Source: Quadrisphaera sp. INWT6
Lineage (GTDB): Bacteria; Actinomycetota; Actinomycetes; Actinomycetales; Quadrisphaeraceae
Reading direction: 5' to 3'
NCBI RefSeq assembly: GCF_015390235.1
Contig: NZ_VUOH01000006.1
Span: 300,669 to 364,668 of the forward strand
DNA: 64,000 nucleotides
Shown here: positions 7,427 to 16,707 of the stretch, in pieces
Layout: each line of letters begins with the position of its first letter
How positions within the stretch are numbered: the stretch's first letter is position 1
Translations under genes and position numbers: made by a program
The notes under the pieces: model-generated
Told to the model about the DNA's origin: nothing
The model's database searches: none
The model's input: the letters and a program-made list of their open reading frames with translations, nothing else

Positions 7427-8128
7427 TCAGGGGGCGTCGACCACGCCGTCCGGGCCGCTCAGCAGGCGCGGGTCGAGCTCGTCGAGCGTGCTGATCCGCG
7501 GGACGTCGGCGCCGGGGTGCTCACCGCGTCGGTCGAGCAGCACCGCCCCCAGCCCCGCCGCGAGCGCCCCGCGCACGTCGTTGACCAGCGAGTCTCCGAC
7601 CATCACGGCCTCGTGCGCGGCGACCCCGACGCGGGCCAGCGCCTCGGCGTAGGCGCACGGGTCGGGCTTGCCGGCGGACAGCTCGGAGCTGGCGACGACG
7701 ACGTCGACCTCGCCACCGAGCCCGGTGCGCTCGATCTTGCCGCGCTGCTGCTCGGCGTCGCCGTTGGTGAGGACGGCGGTGACGAGCCCCGCGGCGCGGA
7801 CCCGCCGGAGGGCCGGCACGGCGTCGCCGTACCGGGTCCACCCGGACTCGTAGCGGTGGAGGTACCCCGCGAAGAGGGCGTCGGCCTCGTCGTCGTCGGC
7901 GCTCGGGCGGTCGAGGAAGGCGCGGACCCGCACCCGGCGCTGCTCGAGGAAGGTGAGCTCGCGGCGCTGGTAGCGCTCGTAGTGGAGGTCGCACAGGGCG
8001 GTCCAGCGCTCGACGGCGCCGTCGTCGTCGACCCCGTGCTCGGCGCCCCACGCCCTGACCGCCGCGGCGGCGGCGGTGCGCTGGTCGACCAGCGTGTCGT
8101 CGAGGTCGAAGAGCACGGCTCGCAGCAC
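7427..8128 (-). CDS. HAD-superfamily hydrolase
   Basis: About 233 residues from the GTG at 8128. Motif I is VLFDLDDTLVD (two catalytic Asp), motif II VLTNGD, motif III the Lys in SAGKPDP, and motif IV VMVGDSLVND, all intact. The four-helix cap lies between motifs I and II, so this is a subfamily I (YjjG/phosphoglycolate-phosphatase-like) enzyme. It probably dephosphorylates a small metabolite; the substrate is not predictable. A longer start at 8179 is possible but adds residues before the first strand. Confidence 0.85.
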   Translation of the reverse strand: MLRAVLFDLDDTLVDQRTAAAAAVRAWGAEHGVDDDGAVERWTALCDLHYERYQRRELTFLEQRRVRVRAFLDRPSADDDEADALFAGYLHRYESGWTRYGDAVPALRRVRAAGLVTAVLTNGDAEQQRGKIERTGLGGEVDVVVASSELSAGKPDPCAYAEALARVGVAAHEAVMVGDSLVNDVRGALAAGLGAVLLDRRGEHPGADVPRISTLDELDPRLLSGPDGVVDAP

Positions 8129-8209
8129 ACCGGTGATCGTCCCGCACCGACCCCCCAGCCACCCGGGTACCCGGAGCACCGGTCACCGACGGTCACGTAG
8201 CCTGCCGGG

Positions 8210-9514
8210 GTGACGTCGGGTGGGGGGACCGCGACGCGCGGTCTCGCCGTCTACGGCGCGGTGCTCGCGCGCCGGGCGACCGTCGGCACGTTCGCCGCGT
8301 CGCTGCTGGCGCGGCTGCCGATCGCGATGGCGCCGCTCGGCATCGTGCTGCTGGTCGAGCGGACGTCGGGCTCCTACGCCGCTGCGGGCCTGGTCACCGC
8401 GGCCTTCGCCGCCGGGACGGCGTGCGGGGCCCCGGTGTGGGGGCGGGCGATGGACGTCCGCGCGCAGCACCGCGTGCTCATCCCCGCGGTCAGCACCAGC
8501 GCCTGCCTGATCGCCGCGCTGGCCCTGGTGGCGCAGGCGGGAGGGTCCGCAGCGCTGCTGTGCGCCCTGGCGCTGGGGGCGGGCCTGACCTTCCCGCCGT
8601 TCAGCGCGGCCATGCGCAGCTCCTGGCGCGTGCTTTTGCCCGACCTGGCCCAGCGGCGCGCCGGCTACGCCCTGGACGCCGCGGCGGTGGAGTCCATCTT
8701 CGTCATGGGGCCGCTGCTGCTGTCGGGCCTGCTGGTGGTCCTGCCGGCGACGGGCCCGCTCCTCGTGACGGCGGGGGTGCTGCTGGTCGGGGGCCTCGCC
8801 TACGCGGCCACGTCCGCCGCGCGGCTGGAGCCCCACCTGCGGCCCGTGGACGCGCCCGCCTCGTCGGCGACGTCCGCGCCGCGAGCGCGGATGGTCTCCA
8901 CGGCTCTGGTCGCCGTGCTCGCCACCGGCCTGGTGATGGCCCTCGCCTTCGGCGCCACCGACACCTCGCTCGCCGCCACCGCCCGCAGCGTCCTGGGTGA
9001 CGACGCGACGCTCGGTTTCCTGTTCGCGGCCATCGCCGGGGGCAGCACGATCGGCGGGCTGGCGTACGGCGCCCTCGCCGGGGAGCGCTCCGGCCGTCGG
9101 CTGCTGCCGGTGACCCTGACGGTCTTCGGCGCCGGGCTCGCGGTGGTGGCCGCGGTGCTGGCGACGCCCGGCGACCCGCCCACGCCCGTGCTGCTCGCAG
9201 TGCTGTTCGTGGTCGGGCTCGCCATCGCCCCGAGCCTGATCATCCAGCAGGCTCTCGTCGACGCCTCCGCCCCGCAGGGGCGCACCACCGAGGCGCAGGC
9301 GTGGCTCTCCACCGCCGTCACCACCGGCGGTGCGCTGGGGACGGCGGCCGGCGGCGTCGTCATCGAGCACGCCGGCGTGCCGACGGCGTTCGCGTGCGCC
9401 GCCGCGGCGCTCGGTGGGGCGGCCCTCGTGGCGCTGCTCGCCCAGCGCCCCTGGGCGCGCGCTGCCAATGACCTGACGGACCACCCAGAACCGGCGCGCG
9501 AGCCCGCGCGCTGA
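8210..9514 (+). CDS. MFS transporter
   Basis: 434 residues with about twelve hydrophobic segments and the loop-2 motif GAPVWGRAMDVRAQHRVL of drug/proton antiporters. The middle loop is short (around residues 205-225). The GTG start follows 81 bases after the divergent HAD gene start, so they may share a promoter region. Likely an exporter; substrate unknown. Confidence 0.85.
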   Translation: MTSGGGTATRGLAVYGAVLARRATVGTFAASLLARLPIAMAPLGIVLLVERTSGSYAAAGLVTAAFAAGTACGAPVWGRAMDVRAQHRVLIPAVSTSACLIAALALVAQAGGSAALLCALALGAGLTFPPFSAAMRSSWRVLLPDLAQRRAGYALDAAAVESIFVMGPLLLSGLLVVLPATGPLLVTAGVLLVGGLAYAATSAARLEPHLRPVDAPASSATSAPRARMVSTALVAVLATGLVMALAFGATDTSLAATARSVLGDDATLGFLFAAIAGGSTIGGLAYGALAGERSGRRLLPVTLTVFGAGLAVVAAVLATPGDPPTPVLLAVLFVVGLAIAPSLIIQQALVDASAPQGRTTEAQAWLSTAVTTGGALGTAAGGVVIEHAGVPTAFACAAAALGGAALVALLAQRPWARAANDLTDHPEPAREPAR

Positions 9515-9528
9515 CGGATGCTGGAGCG

Positions 9529-9714
9529 GTGGACGCGCACTCCCCCTCCGACTCCCCCTTCGACGTCGACCAGCACGCCGTCGAGCCCGGCCACCTCCAG
9601 CCCCGCGGTCACCGCAGCGGGCTGCGCTGGCCCGCCTGCGAGTGCTCCGGGTGCTTCGACGAGGGCGGCCTGACCTGGACCTCGCAGATCCCCGTGGTCA
9701 GCGCCTCCCGCTGA
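9529..9714 (+). CDS. Small cysteine-containing hypothetical protein
   Basis: 61 residues from a GTG 14 bases after the MFS stop. The N-terminal half is Ser/Asp/His-rich; the C-terminal half has RWPACECSGCFDEGGLTW with three cysteines in CxCxxC spacing, which could bind a metal. Length and codon use are compatible with a real gene in the MFS operon, but I recognise no family. Confidence 0.4.
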   Translation: MDAHSPSDSPFDVDQHAVEPGHLQPRGHRSGLRWPACECSGCFDEGGLTWTSQIPVVSASR

Positions 9715-9767
9715 GGTCTCGCTGGGGCCGCGCTGGCGGCCGGCGCCGTCGCGCGTAGCGTCGTCGC

Positions 9768-10745
9768 GTGCGCATCGTGGTGCTCGACGACTACCAGCAC
9801 GTGGCCGGTCAGCTCGCTGACTGGGCCTCGCTGCCCGACGGGGCCGAGGTGGCCTTCGTCCACCAGCACCTCACCGGCGCGGCGCTGCGCGGAGCGCTGG
9901 CAGGAGCGGCCGTCGTCGTCGCCATGCGGGAGCGGACGGCGTTCGACGCCGCGCTGCTCGGCGAGCTCCCGGACCTGCGCCTGCTGGTCACCACGGGCAT
10001 GGGCAACGCCGCGATCGACCTGGACGCGGCAGCCCGCCGCGGCGTGGTGGTCTGCGGGACGGGGATGGTCGAGCCCGCGACCGCCGAGCTGACCTGGGCG
10101 CTGCTGCTCGCCCTGGTCAAGGACGTGCCGCGGCTCGACGCCGGGGTGCGCGCCGGCGCGTGGCAGCAGCGGCTGGCCACCAGCTCGGGGCTGGGCGGAG
10201 ACCTGGCGGGCGCCGTCCTCGGCGTCGTCGGGCTGGGCAAGCTCGGCCAGCGCGTGGCCCGGGTGGCGCAGGCGTTCGACATGCAGGTGCTGGCCTGGTC
10301 CCAGCACCTCGACCCCGACCTGGCCCGCAGCCTCGGGGTCGAGCCGACGTCCAAGGACGACCTGCTCGCCCGCTCCGACGCCGTGACGCTGCACCTCAAG
10401 CTCTCCGACCGCTCGCGCGCGACCATCGGCGCCCGCGAGCTGGCGCTCATGAAGCCCGGCGCGCTGCTCGTGAACACCTCCCGCGGACCGCTGGTCGACG
10501 AGTCCGCCCTGCTCGACGCCCTGCGCTCCGGCCACCTCGGCGGCGCGGGCCTGGACGTGTTCGACGTCGAGCCGCTCCCCGACGACCACCCCCTGCGCAC
10601 CGCACCGCGCACCGTGCTGACCCCGCACGTCGGGTACGTGAGCACCACGACGTACCGGCGCTTCTTCACCGACGCGGTGGAGGACGTCGCGGCGTGGATG
10701 GCCGGCTCCCCCGTGCGGGTGCTCACCCCGCAGCGCTCCTCCTGA
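9768..10745 (+). CDS. D-2-hydroxyacid dehydrogenase family protein
   Basis: 325 residues with the two-domain NAD(P)-dependent D-2-hydroxyacid dehydrogenase fold. The Rossmann motif is GVVGLGKLGQRVARVAQAF near residue 148; the catalytic Arg lies in NTSRGPLVDE, Glu in DVFDVEPLP, and His in LTPHVGY. The GTG start places the N-terminal strand (RIVVLDDYQH) correctly. It is followed nine bases later by the Arr-like gene, probably in one operon. The substrate cannot be told from sequence. Confidence 0.9.
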   Translation: MRIVVLDDYQHVAGQLADWASLPDGAEVAFVHQHLTGAALRGALAGAAVVVAMRERTAFDAALLGELPDLRLLVTTGMGNAAIDLDAAARRGVVVCGTGMVEPATAELTWALLLALVKDVPRLDAGVRAGAWQQRLATSSGLGGDLAGAVLGVVGLGKLGQRVARVAQAFDMQVLAWSQHLDPDLARSLGVEPTSKDDLLARSDAVTLHLKLSDRSRATIGARELALMKPGALLVNTSRGPLVDESALLDALRSGHLGGAGLDVFDVEPLPDDHPLRTAPRTVLTPHVGYVSTTTYRRFFTDAVEDVAAWMAGSPVRVLTPQRSS

Positions 10746-10754
10746 GGAGGCCTC

Positions 10755-11183
10755 GTGGACGGCGGCCCCTTCTTCCACGGCACCGCAGCGTCGCTCCGCC
10801 CGGGCGACGAGCTCGTGCCCGGGCACCGCTCGCACTTCAGGCCCGGACGGGCGCTGCGGCACGTGTACTTCACGTCGCTCGTGCCGACGGCGGCGTGGGG
10901 AGCCCAGCTGGCGGCGGCCCTGCGGCAGGACGACGACGGCGCCGCCCCTCCCGGCCGAGGCCGCATCTACGTCGTGGAGGCCACGGGTCCCTTCGAGGAC
11001 GACCCGAACGTCACCGACAAGAAGTTCCCGGGGAACCCGACGCGGTCGTACCGGACGCTCGCGCCGGTGCGCGTGGTCCGCGAGCTCGAGGACTGGGAGG
11101 AGCACCCCCCGGAGGCGGTGCAGCAGGTGCTCGCCGGGCTGGCGCGCCTGCGCGCCGAGGGCCGCGACCTCATCGAGGACTGA
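10755..11183 (+). CDS. arr: NAD(+)-rifampin ADP-ribosyltransferase (Arr-like)
   Basis: 142 residues, the usual Arr length. The hallmarks are all present: FFHGTAASLRPGDELVPGH at the N-terminus, RHVYFTSL, AAWGAQLA, RIYVVEATGPFEDDPN, and VTDKKFPGNPTRSYR. Arr transfers ADP-ribose from NAD to the ansa-chain hydroxyl of rifamycins and gives intrinsic rifampin resistance in mycobacteria. A GAGGAGG ribosome binding site sits in the short gap after the dehydrogenase gene. Whether this copy is active cannot be shown from sequence. Confidence 0.9.
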   Translation: MDGGPFFHGTAASLRPGDELVPGHRSHFRPGRALRHVYFTSLVPTAAWGAQLAAALRQDDDGAAPPGRGRIYVVEATGPFEDDPNVTDKKFPGNPTRSYRTLAPVRVVRELEDWEEHPPEAVQQVLAGLARLRAEGRDLIED

Positions 11184-11297
11184 CGCGGCACCTGCGGCCC
11201 CGGCACGCGCCGCCGGTGTCGGACCGCGGCGCACTGTCAGACCGACGAGGCCGCATCCGGCCGCATCGACCTGACGCTGCGCGAGGGTCTGGCACTG

Positions 11298-11322
11298 CGA
11301 GGTGGCGGACGCCCATGATCAC
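11298..11322. repeat. Solo half of a dispersed 50-bp palindrome
   Basis: 25 bases identical to the right arm of the palindrome at 34950-34999, ending in CGCCCATGATCAC. No complementary left arm is present upstream. It lies in the 146-base gap between the converging arr and EAL genes, otherwise without recognisable features. Confidence 0.7.
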
Positions 11323-11329
11323 GAGCGGG

Positions 11330-12181
11330 TCAGGCGGACGGCGCGGGCACCTGTGCTGCGGTCCGGGCAGCGGCGCGCTCGGCGGCCCAGGCGCGCCAGT
11401 GGGCGGTCAGCGCGTCGGGGTCGAGGGAGCGGGCGAACAGCCAGCCCTGGGCGTGCGGCACCCCGAGCTCGCGCAGCAGCGCCAGGTGCTCCGGGGTCTC
11501 GGCGCCCTCGGCGGTGACCTCGACGCCAGCGGCCGCGGCGAGCGCGACCACGCCGGCGAGCACCGCTCCGGGGCGCGGTGCGGTGCGGGCGGCGGGGCGG
11601 CTCGCGCAGGGCAGCAGCACCCGGTCGGTCTTGAGCACGCCCACGGGCAGCGCCTGGAGCAGGCCCGCCGCGGCGTACCCGGCGCCGAAGTCGTCGACGG
11701 CCAGGGTGACGCCGTCGTCGACGAGCGCCTGGAGGCGGTCCAGGACGGCGGAGGTGAGCTCCAGCTCCTCGTGCTCGACCACCTCGAGCATGAGCCGGTC
11801 GGGACCGATGCCGGCGTCGGCGCAGGCCCGCTCGACCACGCGCGGCAGGTCGGGACGCAGCACGCTCGACCGCCCGAGGTTGACCCCGACGCGGTGGACC
11901 CGGACGCCCGCGGCGTCCCACGCGAGCAGCTGCTGGGCGGCGCGGCGCAGCACGGCCTCGTCGAGCGAGGACCCCAGACCGCTCGCCTCGGCGGTGCGCA
12001 CGAAGGCGTCGGGCATCACCACCTCGCCGTCGGGCCGGCGCAAGCGCACGAGCGCCTCGGCGCCCAGCGGCTCGCCGTCGGCGGTGGCGACGACCGGCTG
12101 GTACTGCACCACCAGCTCGCCGGCGCCCGGGTCGCCGGAGAGGAGGGCGAACAGGTCGTCGGGACGGACGGGTCCTGGCAC
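11330..12181 (-). CDS. EAL-domain cyclic-di-GMP phosphodiesterase
   Basis: 283 residues forming a single EAL domain with no sensor domain. Metal- and substrate-binding positions are kept: Glu42 in EAL, Asn101, Glu133, Asp163-Asp164 in DDFGAGY, Lys184, Glu225 and Gln245, so hydrolysis of c-di-GMP to pGpG is likely. The start is a GTG at 12181. It is the natural counterpart of the GGDEF protein at 58 kb and may feed into BldD control. No operon partner. Confidence 0.9.
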   Translation of the reverse strand: MPGPVRPDDLFALLSGDPGAGELVVQYQPVVATADGEPLGAEALVRLRRPDGEVVMPDAFVRTAEASGLGSSLDEAVLRRAAQQLLAWDAAGVRVHRVGVNLGRSSVLRPDLPRVVERACADAGIGPDRLMLEVVEHEELELTSAVLDRLQALVDDGVTLAVDDFGAGYAAAGLLQALPVGVLKTDRVLLPCASRPAARTAPRPGAVLAGVVALAAAAGVEVTAEGAETPEHLALLRELGVPHAQGWLFARSLDPDALTAHWRAWAAERAAARTAAQVPAPSA

Positions 12182-12296
12182 AGCCCCTCCTCACGACCTG
12201 CATCGGGTGACCCCCCAGATACCGGTGCCTCAGGCCCTCACCTGAACCGCCAGGACGCCCTGCAACGGAACGGGCCGCCACGGGCGTCACCAGGAC

Positions 12297-13479
12297 GTGG
12301 ACCAGACGATCAGGCGCGCGGCGCTGCTGTGGGCCTCGGCCGGTGCCGTGGTCGCCCTCGCCACCAGCGGGTGCGGGGCCGTCGGCGGTGGCCCCGCGAC
12401 CGGCGGGACGCCGTCCGACCAGGCTCCCGCCGCCTCGACGGCGCCGGCCTCCTCGGCCGCCCCCGAGCTGCCCGCGGGGTTCTCGGCGGTCCAGGTGGGG
12501 CCGGCGACGTACGCGTGGCCGGTGGCCGAGCTGACGGTCACGTCGACGCCGCACGGCGCGCGCCCCGCGAGCTGACCGCGTACGACCGCGAGGTGGCCGC
12601 GAGCGTCGTGGAGAACTCCGACGGCACCGAGCGCCTCGAGGACGTGCTGGAGTCGATCCGCCACCAGGAGGTGCTGGGGGCGTTCTTCGAACAGGTGCGG
12701 GCCCGCTACCCGGAGCAGTACTCCGCCGCGGCGAACAGCGACGGTCGGACGCCGGGGTGGGTGGCCCTGACGGGCACCGTCCCGGACGACCTGCTGCCGC
12801 TCGCCGACGCCCTGCCCGTCGCCGTCGAGCTGCGCGGAGGGGCCGCGATGAGCGACGCCGAGCGCGAGCGCGCCCTCGGTCCGGCGATCGACGCCTTCGC
12901 GGCCGACGTCTACCCCGGGGGCCGGCGCGCCGGGTCGGGCGGTGGGCTGGACGCCCCGACGGCCCTCTTCGAGATCGACTACGCACCGAACCCCGGTGAG
13001 GAGGACGGCCGCAACCACGCCGACGAGCACACCTCGCCCTCATGGCGCAGGCCGCGACCGCGGCCATCGGCCGCGAGGTGCCGTACTCCGCGCGCTTCAC
13101 CTCCGACGACCGCGACCCGAAGACCACCGAGCCCGCCGTGTGGTTCCTCCGCGAGGGCGAGGAGCCGGGGCCGACGTCGACGTCGGTGGCGCTGCTGGTC
13201 GACCAGCGGGCCTGCGTGTCCGAGAGCGACCCGCTCAGCGGCATCGCTGACCCGGTGGTCGAGGAGACGCCGACGCAGGTGCGGATCGCCATCGGCGCGT
13301 ACCTGCGCAAGGGCCCGCAGGGGTGTGGCGCCCCGCCGCCGACGCCCGTGGTGGTCGAGCTGTCCGCGCCGCTGGGCGACAGGACGCTCGTCGACGTCAA
13401 CGGTGCCGTCGACGACGGTCCCGACGGCTACCCCGCCACGGACGTCCAGGGCGGCCTGGTGACCCCGGCCACCCCCTGA
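12297..13479 (+). CDS. Lipoprotein of unknown function (two frameshifts)
   Basis: The N-terminal segment has a lipoprotein signal (ALLWASAGAVVALATSGC). Its frame ends at 12575, but the protein continues in a second frame (RELTAYDREVAASVVENSDG) after a missing base near 12568, then in a third frame (LMAQAATAAIGREVPYSARF) after an AC-type indel near 13035. Correcting both gives about 393 residues. The C-terminal part mentions no known fold. Two indels in one gene could be sequencing errors or real decay. It stands alone after the divergent EAL gene. Confidence 0.5.
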
Positions 13480-13523
13480 GCCCGGACTGAGCCCGGACTG
13501 AGCCCGCCGGGATCCGACGCGCC

Positions 13524-13904
13524 TCAGCCCCTCGGCGGCGAGGGGTCGAGCACCGGCGCGAGCCCGATGAGCAGGGCGAACACGACGACGCCGGCGCCCA
13601 CCACCCGGGGGAACCACGGGCGGGCCACCACCGAGCCCGACAGGTCCTGCCCGAGCCAGCGGCCGGAGCGGAGCAGCTCGGTGAGCTGCGTCGCGTTGCG
13701 CCGGAGGTCGAGGGCGAGGACCGCCCCCGCGGCCGCGATGGCCACGAGCGCCGGCGCCACGGCCAGGGCGCTCCCGGTCAGCGCCAGCCCGGCGAAGGCT
13801 CCCAGCAGGGCGACCAGCCCCACGACCCAGAGGGCCTTGAACGGCTGCGGCAGCGCCGCGAGCCACTGACGGGGTGACCTGGTCGGGACGCCGCTCTCCT
13901 GCAC
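13524..13904 (-). CDS. Small integral membrane protein
   Basis: 126 residues from the GTG at 13904, eight bases after the MFS gene stop on the same strand. Hydrophobic segments are ALWVVGLVALLGAFAGLAL, LAVAPALVAIAAAGAVLAL and VVGAGVVVFALLIGLAP, with a basic loop between. Unknown family; probably co-transcribed with the MFS transporter. Confidence 0.6.
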   Translation of the reverse strand: MQESGVPTRSPRQWLAALPQPFKALWVVGLVALLGAFAGLALTGSALAVAPALVAIAAAGAVLALDLRRNATQLTELLRSGRWLGQDLSGSVVARPWFPRVVGAGVVVFALLIGLAPVLDPSPPRG

Positions 13905-13911
13905 GAGCGGA

Positions 13912-15195
13912 TCATGGCGCCGGCACGGCCCCAGCGCTCGCCGAGCGGCGGTGCAGGGCGACGACGGGCACCAGCAGCAGCGCGAGCGCACCCCCGGCGA
14001 GGGCGAGCACCGCGAAGCCCGCCCCCGCCACCACCACGCCCGACAGGGCTCCGCCGGTCGCCCCCGCGAGGGCGACGAGGACGTCGGTGCTCCCCTGCAC
14101 GCGGGCCCTGCTGTGCACGTCGGTGGCGTCGATGATGAGCGCGGTGCCGCTGATGAGGCCGAAGTTCCAGCCCAGGCCCAGCAGCACGAGCGCCAGGGCC
14201 AGCAGTGCGAAGGACTCCGCCGGCGCGAGCGCCGCGACGACGCCGGCGGCCAGCAGCGTGCCGGCCGAGGCCATCGCCACCGGCACGCGACCCCACCGGT
14301 CGACGAGGCGGCCGGTGACCAGCGACGGCAGGAACATCGCGCTGATGTGCAGGGCGATGACGACGCCGATCGCCCCCAGGCCGTGGTGGAGCCGCATGTG
14401 GACGGGCGTCATGGTCATGATCGCGACCATCGCCACCTGCGTGAGGACCATGACGGTCGCCCCGACGGCCACCCCCGACCGGTGCACGCCGCGCAGCTCG
14501 CCGCTGGCCGCACCACCGCCGCCGTCGTCCTGCGAACTGCGCAGCTGGGCCTGCTCGCGGGCCACGAGCAGCGGGTCGGGGCGCAGCATGACGACGAGGG
14601 CCAGTCCCGCCAGGGCGTACGCCGCGGCGCTGAGCGCGAACGGCCCCGCCAGCGCGGGGATCCCGACGGCGGCGGCCGCCCGGCCCAGGAGGTCGACCGA
14701 CGCAGGACCGGCGACGGCGCCGAAGGTGGTGGCGACCAGGGCGGTGGACGCCGCGGTGGCACGCCCCTGGGGCGGGGCGAGGTCGGTGCCGGCGTAGCGG
14801 GCCTGCAGGTTGGTGGCGGTGCCGGCGCCGTAGAGCAGCAGCGAGGCGAACAGCAGCACCGGCGAGGCGACCACGGCTGCGACGACGACGCCCGCTCCCC
14901 CTGCGGCCCCCACCGCGAACCCGGTGCCGAGACCCACCCGGCGACCCGAGCGCTGGGAGAGCCGTCCCACCCCGTACGCGGCACCGGCCGACCCGAGGGT
15001 GGTCAGGGCGGCGGGGAGCCCGGCGACGGCGTCACCACCCAGGAGGTCCTGCGCGAGGAGGGCCCCCACGGTGACCCTCGCGGCGAGGCCCGCGCCGCCC
15101 AGCACCTGGGAGACGACGACGGCGGTCAGCGCGCGGCGGTGCAGCGCCGCGACCTCGGGGTCGGTCAGGAGCACGGGTGCGGGAGCGGCGGGCAC
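13912..15195 (-). CDS. MFS transporter
   Basis: 427 residues from the GTG at 15195, about twelve membrane segments, with the loop motif GRLSQRSGRRVGLG between helices 2 and 3 and GRLVDRWGRVPV in the second half. A central hydrophilic loop (around residues 215-240, QDDGGGG) is typical of the fold. It is transcribed divergently from a GntR regulator that probably controls it. Substrate unknown, likely an exporter. Confidence 0.85.
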   Translation of the reverse strand: MPAAPAPVLLTDPEVAALHRRALTAVVVSQVLGGAGLAARVTVGALLAQDLLGGDAVAGLPAALTTLGSAGAAYGVGRLSQRSGRRVGLGTGFAVGAAGGAGVVVAAVVASPVLLFASLLLYGAGTATNLQARYAGTDLAPPQGRATAASTALVATTFGAVAGPASVDLLGRAAAAVGIPALAGPFALSAAAYALAGLALVVMLRPDPLLVAREQAQLRSSQDDGGGGAASGELRGVHRSGVAVGATVMVLTQVAMVAIMTMTPVHMRLHHGLGAIGVVIALHISAMFLPSLVTGRLVDRWGRVPVAMASAGTLLAAGVVAALAPAESFALLALALVLLGLGWNFGLISGTALIIDATDVHSRARVQGSTDVLVALAGATGGALSGVVVAGAGFAVLALAGGALALLLVPVVALHRRSASAGAVPAP

Positions 15196-15235
15196 GACTT
15201 GTATCCTAGTTGCATCCGAGAAGTCGGCGGTGCGG
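15196..15235. promoter_or_regulatory. Divergent promoter with candidate GntR site
   Basis: The 64-base gap between the divergent MFS and GntR genes is less GC-rich than its surroundings and holds the repeated hexamers GTATCC (15201-15206) and GCATCC (15212-15217) on either side of TAGTT. The AT-rich TATCCT may serve as a -10 element. GntR regulators often bind such sites next to their own start. Confidence 0.35.
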
Positions 15236-15259
15236 TGGCGCGCCAGGGAGGATGGAGCG

Positions 15260-15886
15260 GTGACCACGACCGCGGCGCAGCGCGCCCACGGCCACCTGAG
15301 GAGCCGGATCCTCTCCGGGTCCCTCCCGCCCGGGACGATGCTCAGCGAGGGCGACCTGGCCGCGTCCCTCCAGATGAGCCGCACCCCGGTGCGGACCGCG
15401 CTGACGCGCCTGCAGGACGAGGGGTGGGTCACCATCTACCCCCAGCGCGGGGCCCTCGTCCGCGAGCTCACGGCCACCGAGGTCAGAGAGGCGGCGCAGC
15501 TGCGCCGCGCCCTGGAGACCGCGGGCGTCCGCGACGCCGCCCCGGCGCAGAGGGCTGCGCTCGCCGGTCGGCTCACCCCGTGCCTGGCCGCCCAGGACGA
15601 GGCCTTGGACCGCGGCGACGTCACCGCCTTCACCCAGCAGGCGATGGCGTTCCACCGCGCCTTCGCCGAGCTCACCGCGAACGCGCTCGTGCTCGCCGCG
15701 TACGACCGCGTGGCCGACGTGCAGCAGCTGACGATCGCGCGCAGCGCCGAGCAGATCCTCGGTGACCCCGGTGGCGTCAGGGCCGAGCACCACCGCCTCC
15801 TGGAGCTCGCCACCGCCGGTGATGCCGAGGGCTTCACCGACCACCTCGCCGCCCACCAGGCCGCCCACCACGGGCTCCAGCCGTGA
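15260..15886 (+). CDS. GntR-family transcriptional regulator (FCD type)
   Basis: 208 residues. The N-terminal winged helix shows RILSGSLPPGTMLSEGDLAA and SRTPVRTALTRLQDEGWV; the C-terminal all-helical domain of FadR/FCD type has FHRAFAELTANALVLAAYDRV and HHRLLELATAGD with metal-ligand-type His residues. GTG start at 15260. Divergent from an MFS transporter, so it probably represses the pair and responds to the transported compound. The last four bases overlap the methyltransferase start. Confidence 0.85.
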   Translation: MTTTAAQRAHGHLRSRILSGSLPPGTMLSEGDLAASLQMSRTPVRTALTRLQDEGWVTIYPQRGALVRELTATEVREAAQLRRALETAGVRDAAPAQRAALAGRLTPCLAAQDEALDRGDVTAFTQQAMAFHRAFAELTANALVLAAYDRVADVQQLTIARSAEQILGDPGGVRAEHHRLLELATAGDAEGFTDHLAAHQAAHHGLQP

Positions 15887-16506
15887 GCGCGACCTGGCGG
15901 CGGGTGGCGCGCGCCACCCGGGGCGAGCGGTACGCCGAGGCGTACGCGGAGCAGCTCCGGACGATGGCCGCCGAGGGCGCCGACGTGCACGGCGAGGCCG
16001 CGCTCGTCGAGCAGCTGGTCCCGCCGCCCGCCCGGGTGCTCGACGCCGGCTGCGGCACCGGACGCCTCGGAGCGCGGCTCGCGGAGCGGGGCTACGACGT
16101 CGTCGGCTGCGACGCCGACGAGACCATGGTCGCCGTCGCCCGGCGCGACCACCCGCAGGTGCGCTGGGAGGTCGCCGACCTGGCCGACCTCGCCGAAGCG
16201 CCGCTGGGGGCCCCGTTCGACGCCGTCGTGCTCGCCGGGAACGTCATCCCCCTGCTGGACCCGGGCACCCTGCTGGCGGCGGCCCACGGGTGCGCCGGGC
16301 TGCTGCGCCCGGGCGGGCTGCTGCTCGCGGGCTTCGGGCTCGACGCCGAGCACCTCCCGGAGGGCTGCGACCCCACGTCCCTGGCCGACGTCGACGCCGC
16401 GCTCGGCTCGGCGGGCCTGGTGCCGGGGCACCGGTGGGCCACCTGGGACGGAGCGCCGCACGACGACGGCGGGTACGTCGTCGTCGCCCACCGCCGCCCC
16501 CTCTGA
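15883..16506 (+). CDS. SAM-dependent class I methyltransferase
   Basis: 207 residues. Motif I is VLDAGCGTGRLGARLAERGY, motif II DADETMVAVARRDH, and motif IV FDAVVLAGNVIPLL, as in Methyltransf_11/25 enzymes. The GTG start overlaps the GntR stop (GTGA), so the two are coupled. Substrate unknown. Confidence 0.85.
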   Translation: MSATWRRVARATRGERYAEAYAEQLRTMAAEGADVHGEAALVEQLVPPPARVLDAGCGTGRLGARLAERGYDVVGCDADETMVAVARRDHPQVRWEVADLADLAEAPLGAPFDAVVLAGNVIPLLDPGTLLAAAHGCAGLLRPGGLLLAGFGLDAEHLPEGCDPTSLADVDAALGSAGLVPGHRWATWDGAPHDDGGYVVVAHRRPL

Positions 16507-16521
16507 GACCCCTCCCCCGTT

Positions 16522-16688
16522 CGCACTCTCCGCGCAGAGTGCGGTCCCGGGGGTGGCTGGTCGAGTGGTCGGCACCGTCGGCGGCTGCACCGTGGGCCCG
16601 AGTCGCCGGGGTGTGACGCCGAACGGGCAGGAGTCCCGTGGGAGGCCCCAGGGCCGCCGCGGGGGTGCTTCTGCCCGTCGGGCGTCAC
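16522..16688. repeat. Two intergenic inverted repeats
   Basis: CGCACTCT (16522-16529) pairs with AGAGTGCG (16536-16543) over a 6-base loop just after the methyltransferase stop, probably its terminator. Further on, 16613-16630 (GTGACGCCGAACGGGCAG) pairs with 16671-16688 at 16 of 18 positions over a 40-base loop. With the metK terminator, these fill the 258-base gene-free stretch between converging genes. Confidence 0.55.
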
Positions 16689-16707
16689 GGGCCCCCGCCA
16701 CCAGATG

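Noticed and set aside
10160..13462. 1100-codon open frame spanning several genes
   Set aside because: Only the stretch around 12570-13035 encodes plausible protein (middle of the frameshifted lipoprotein); the rest is a shadow.
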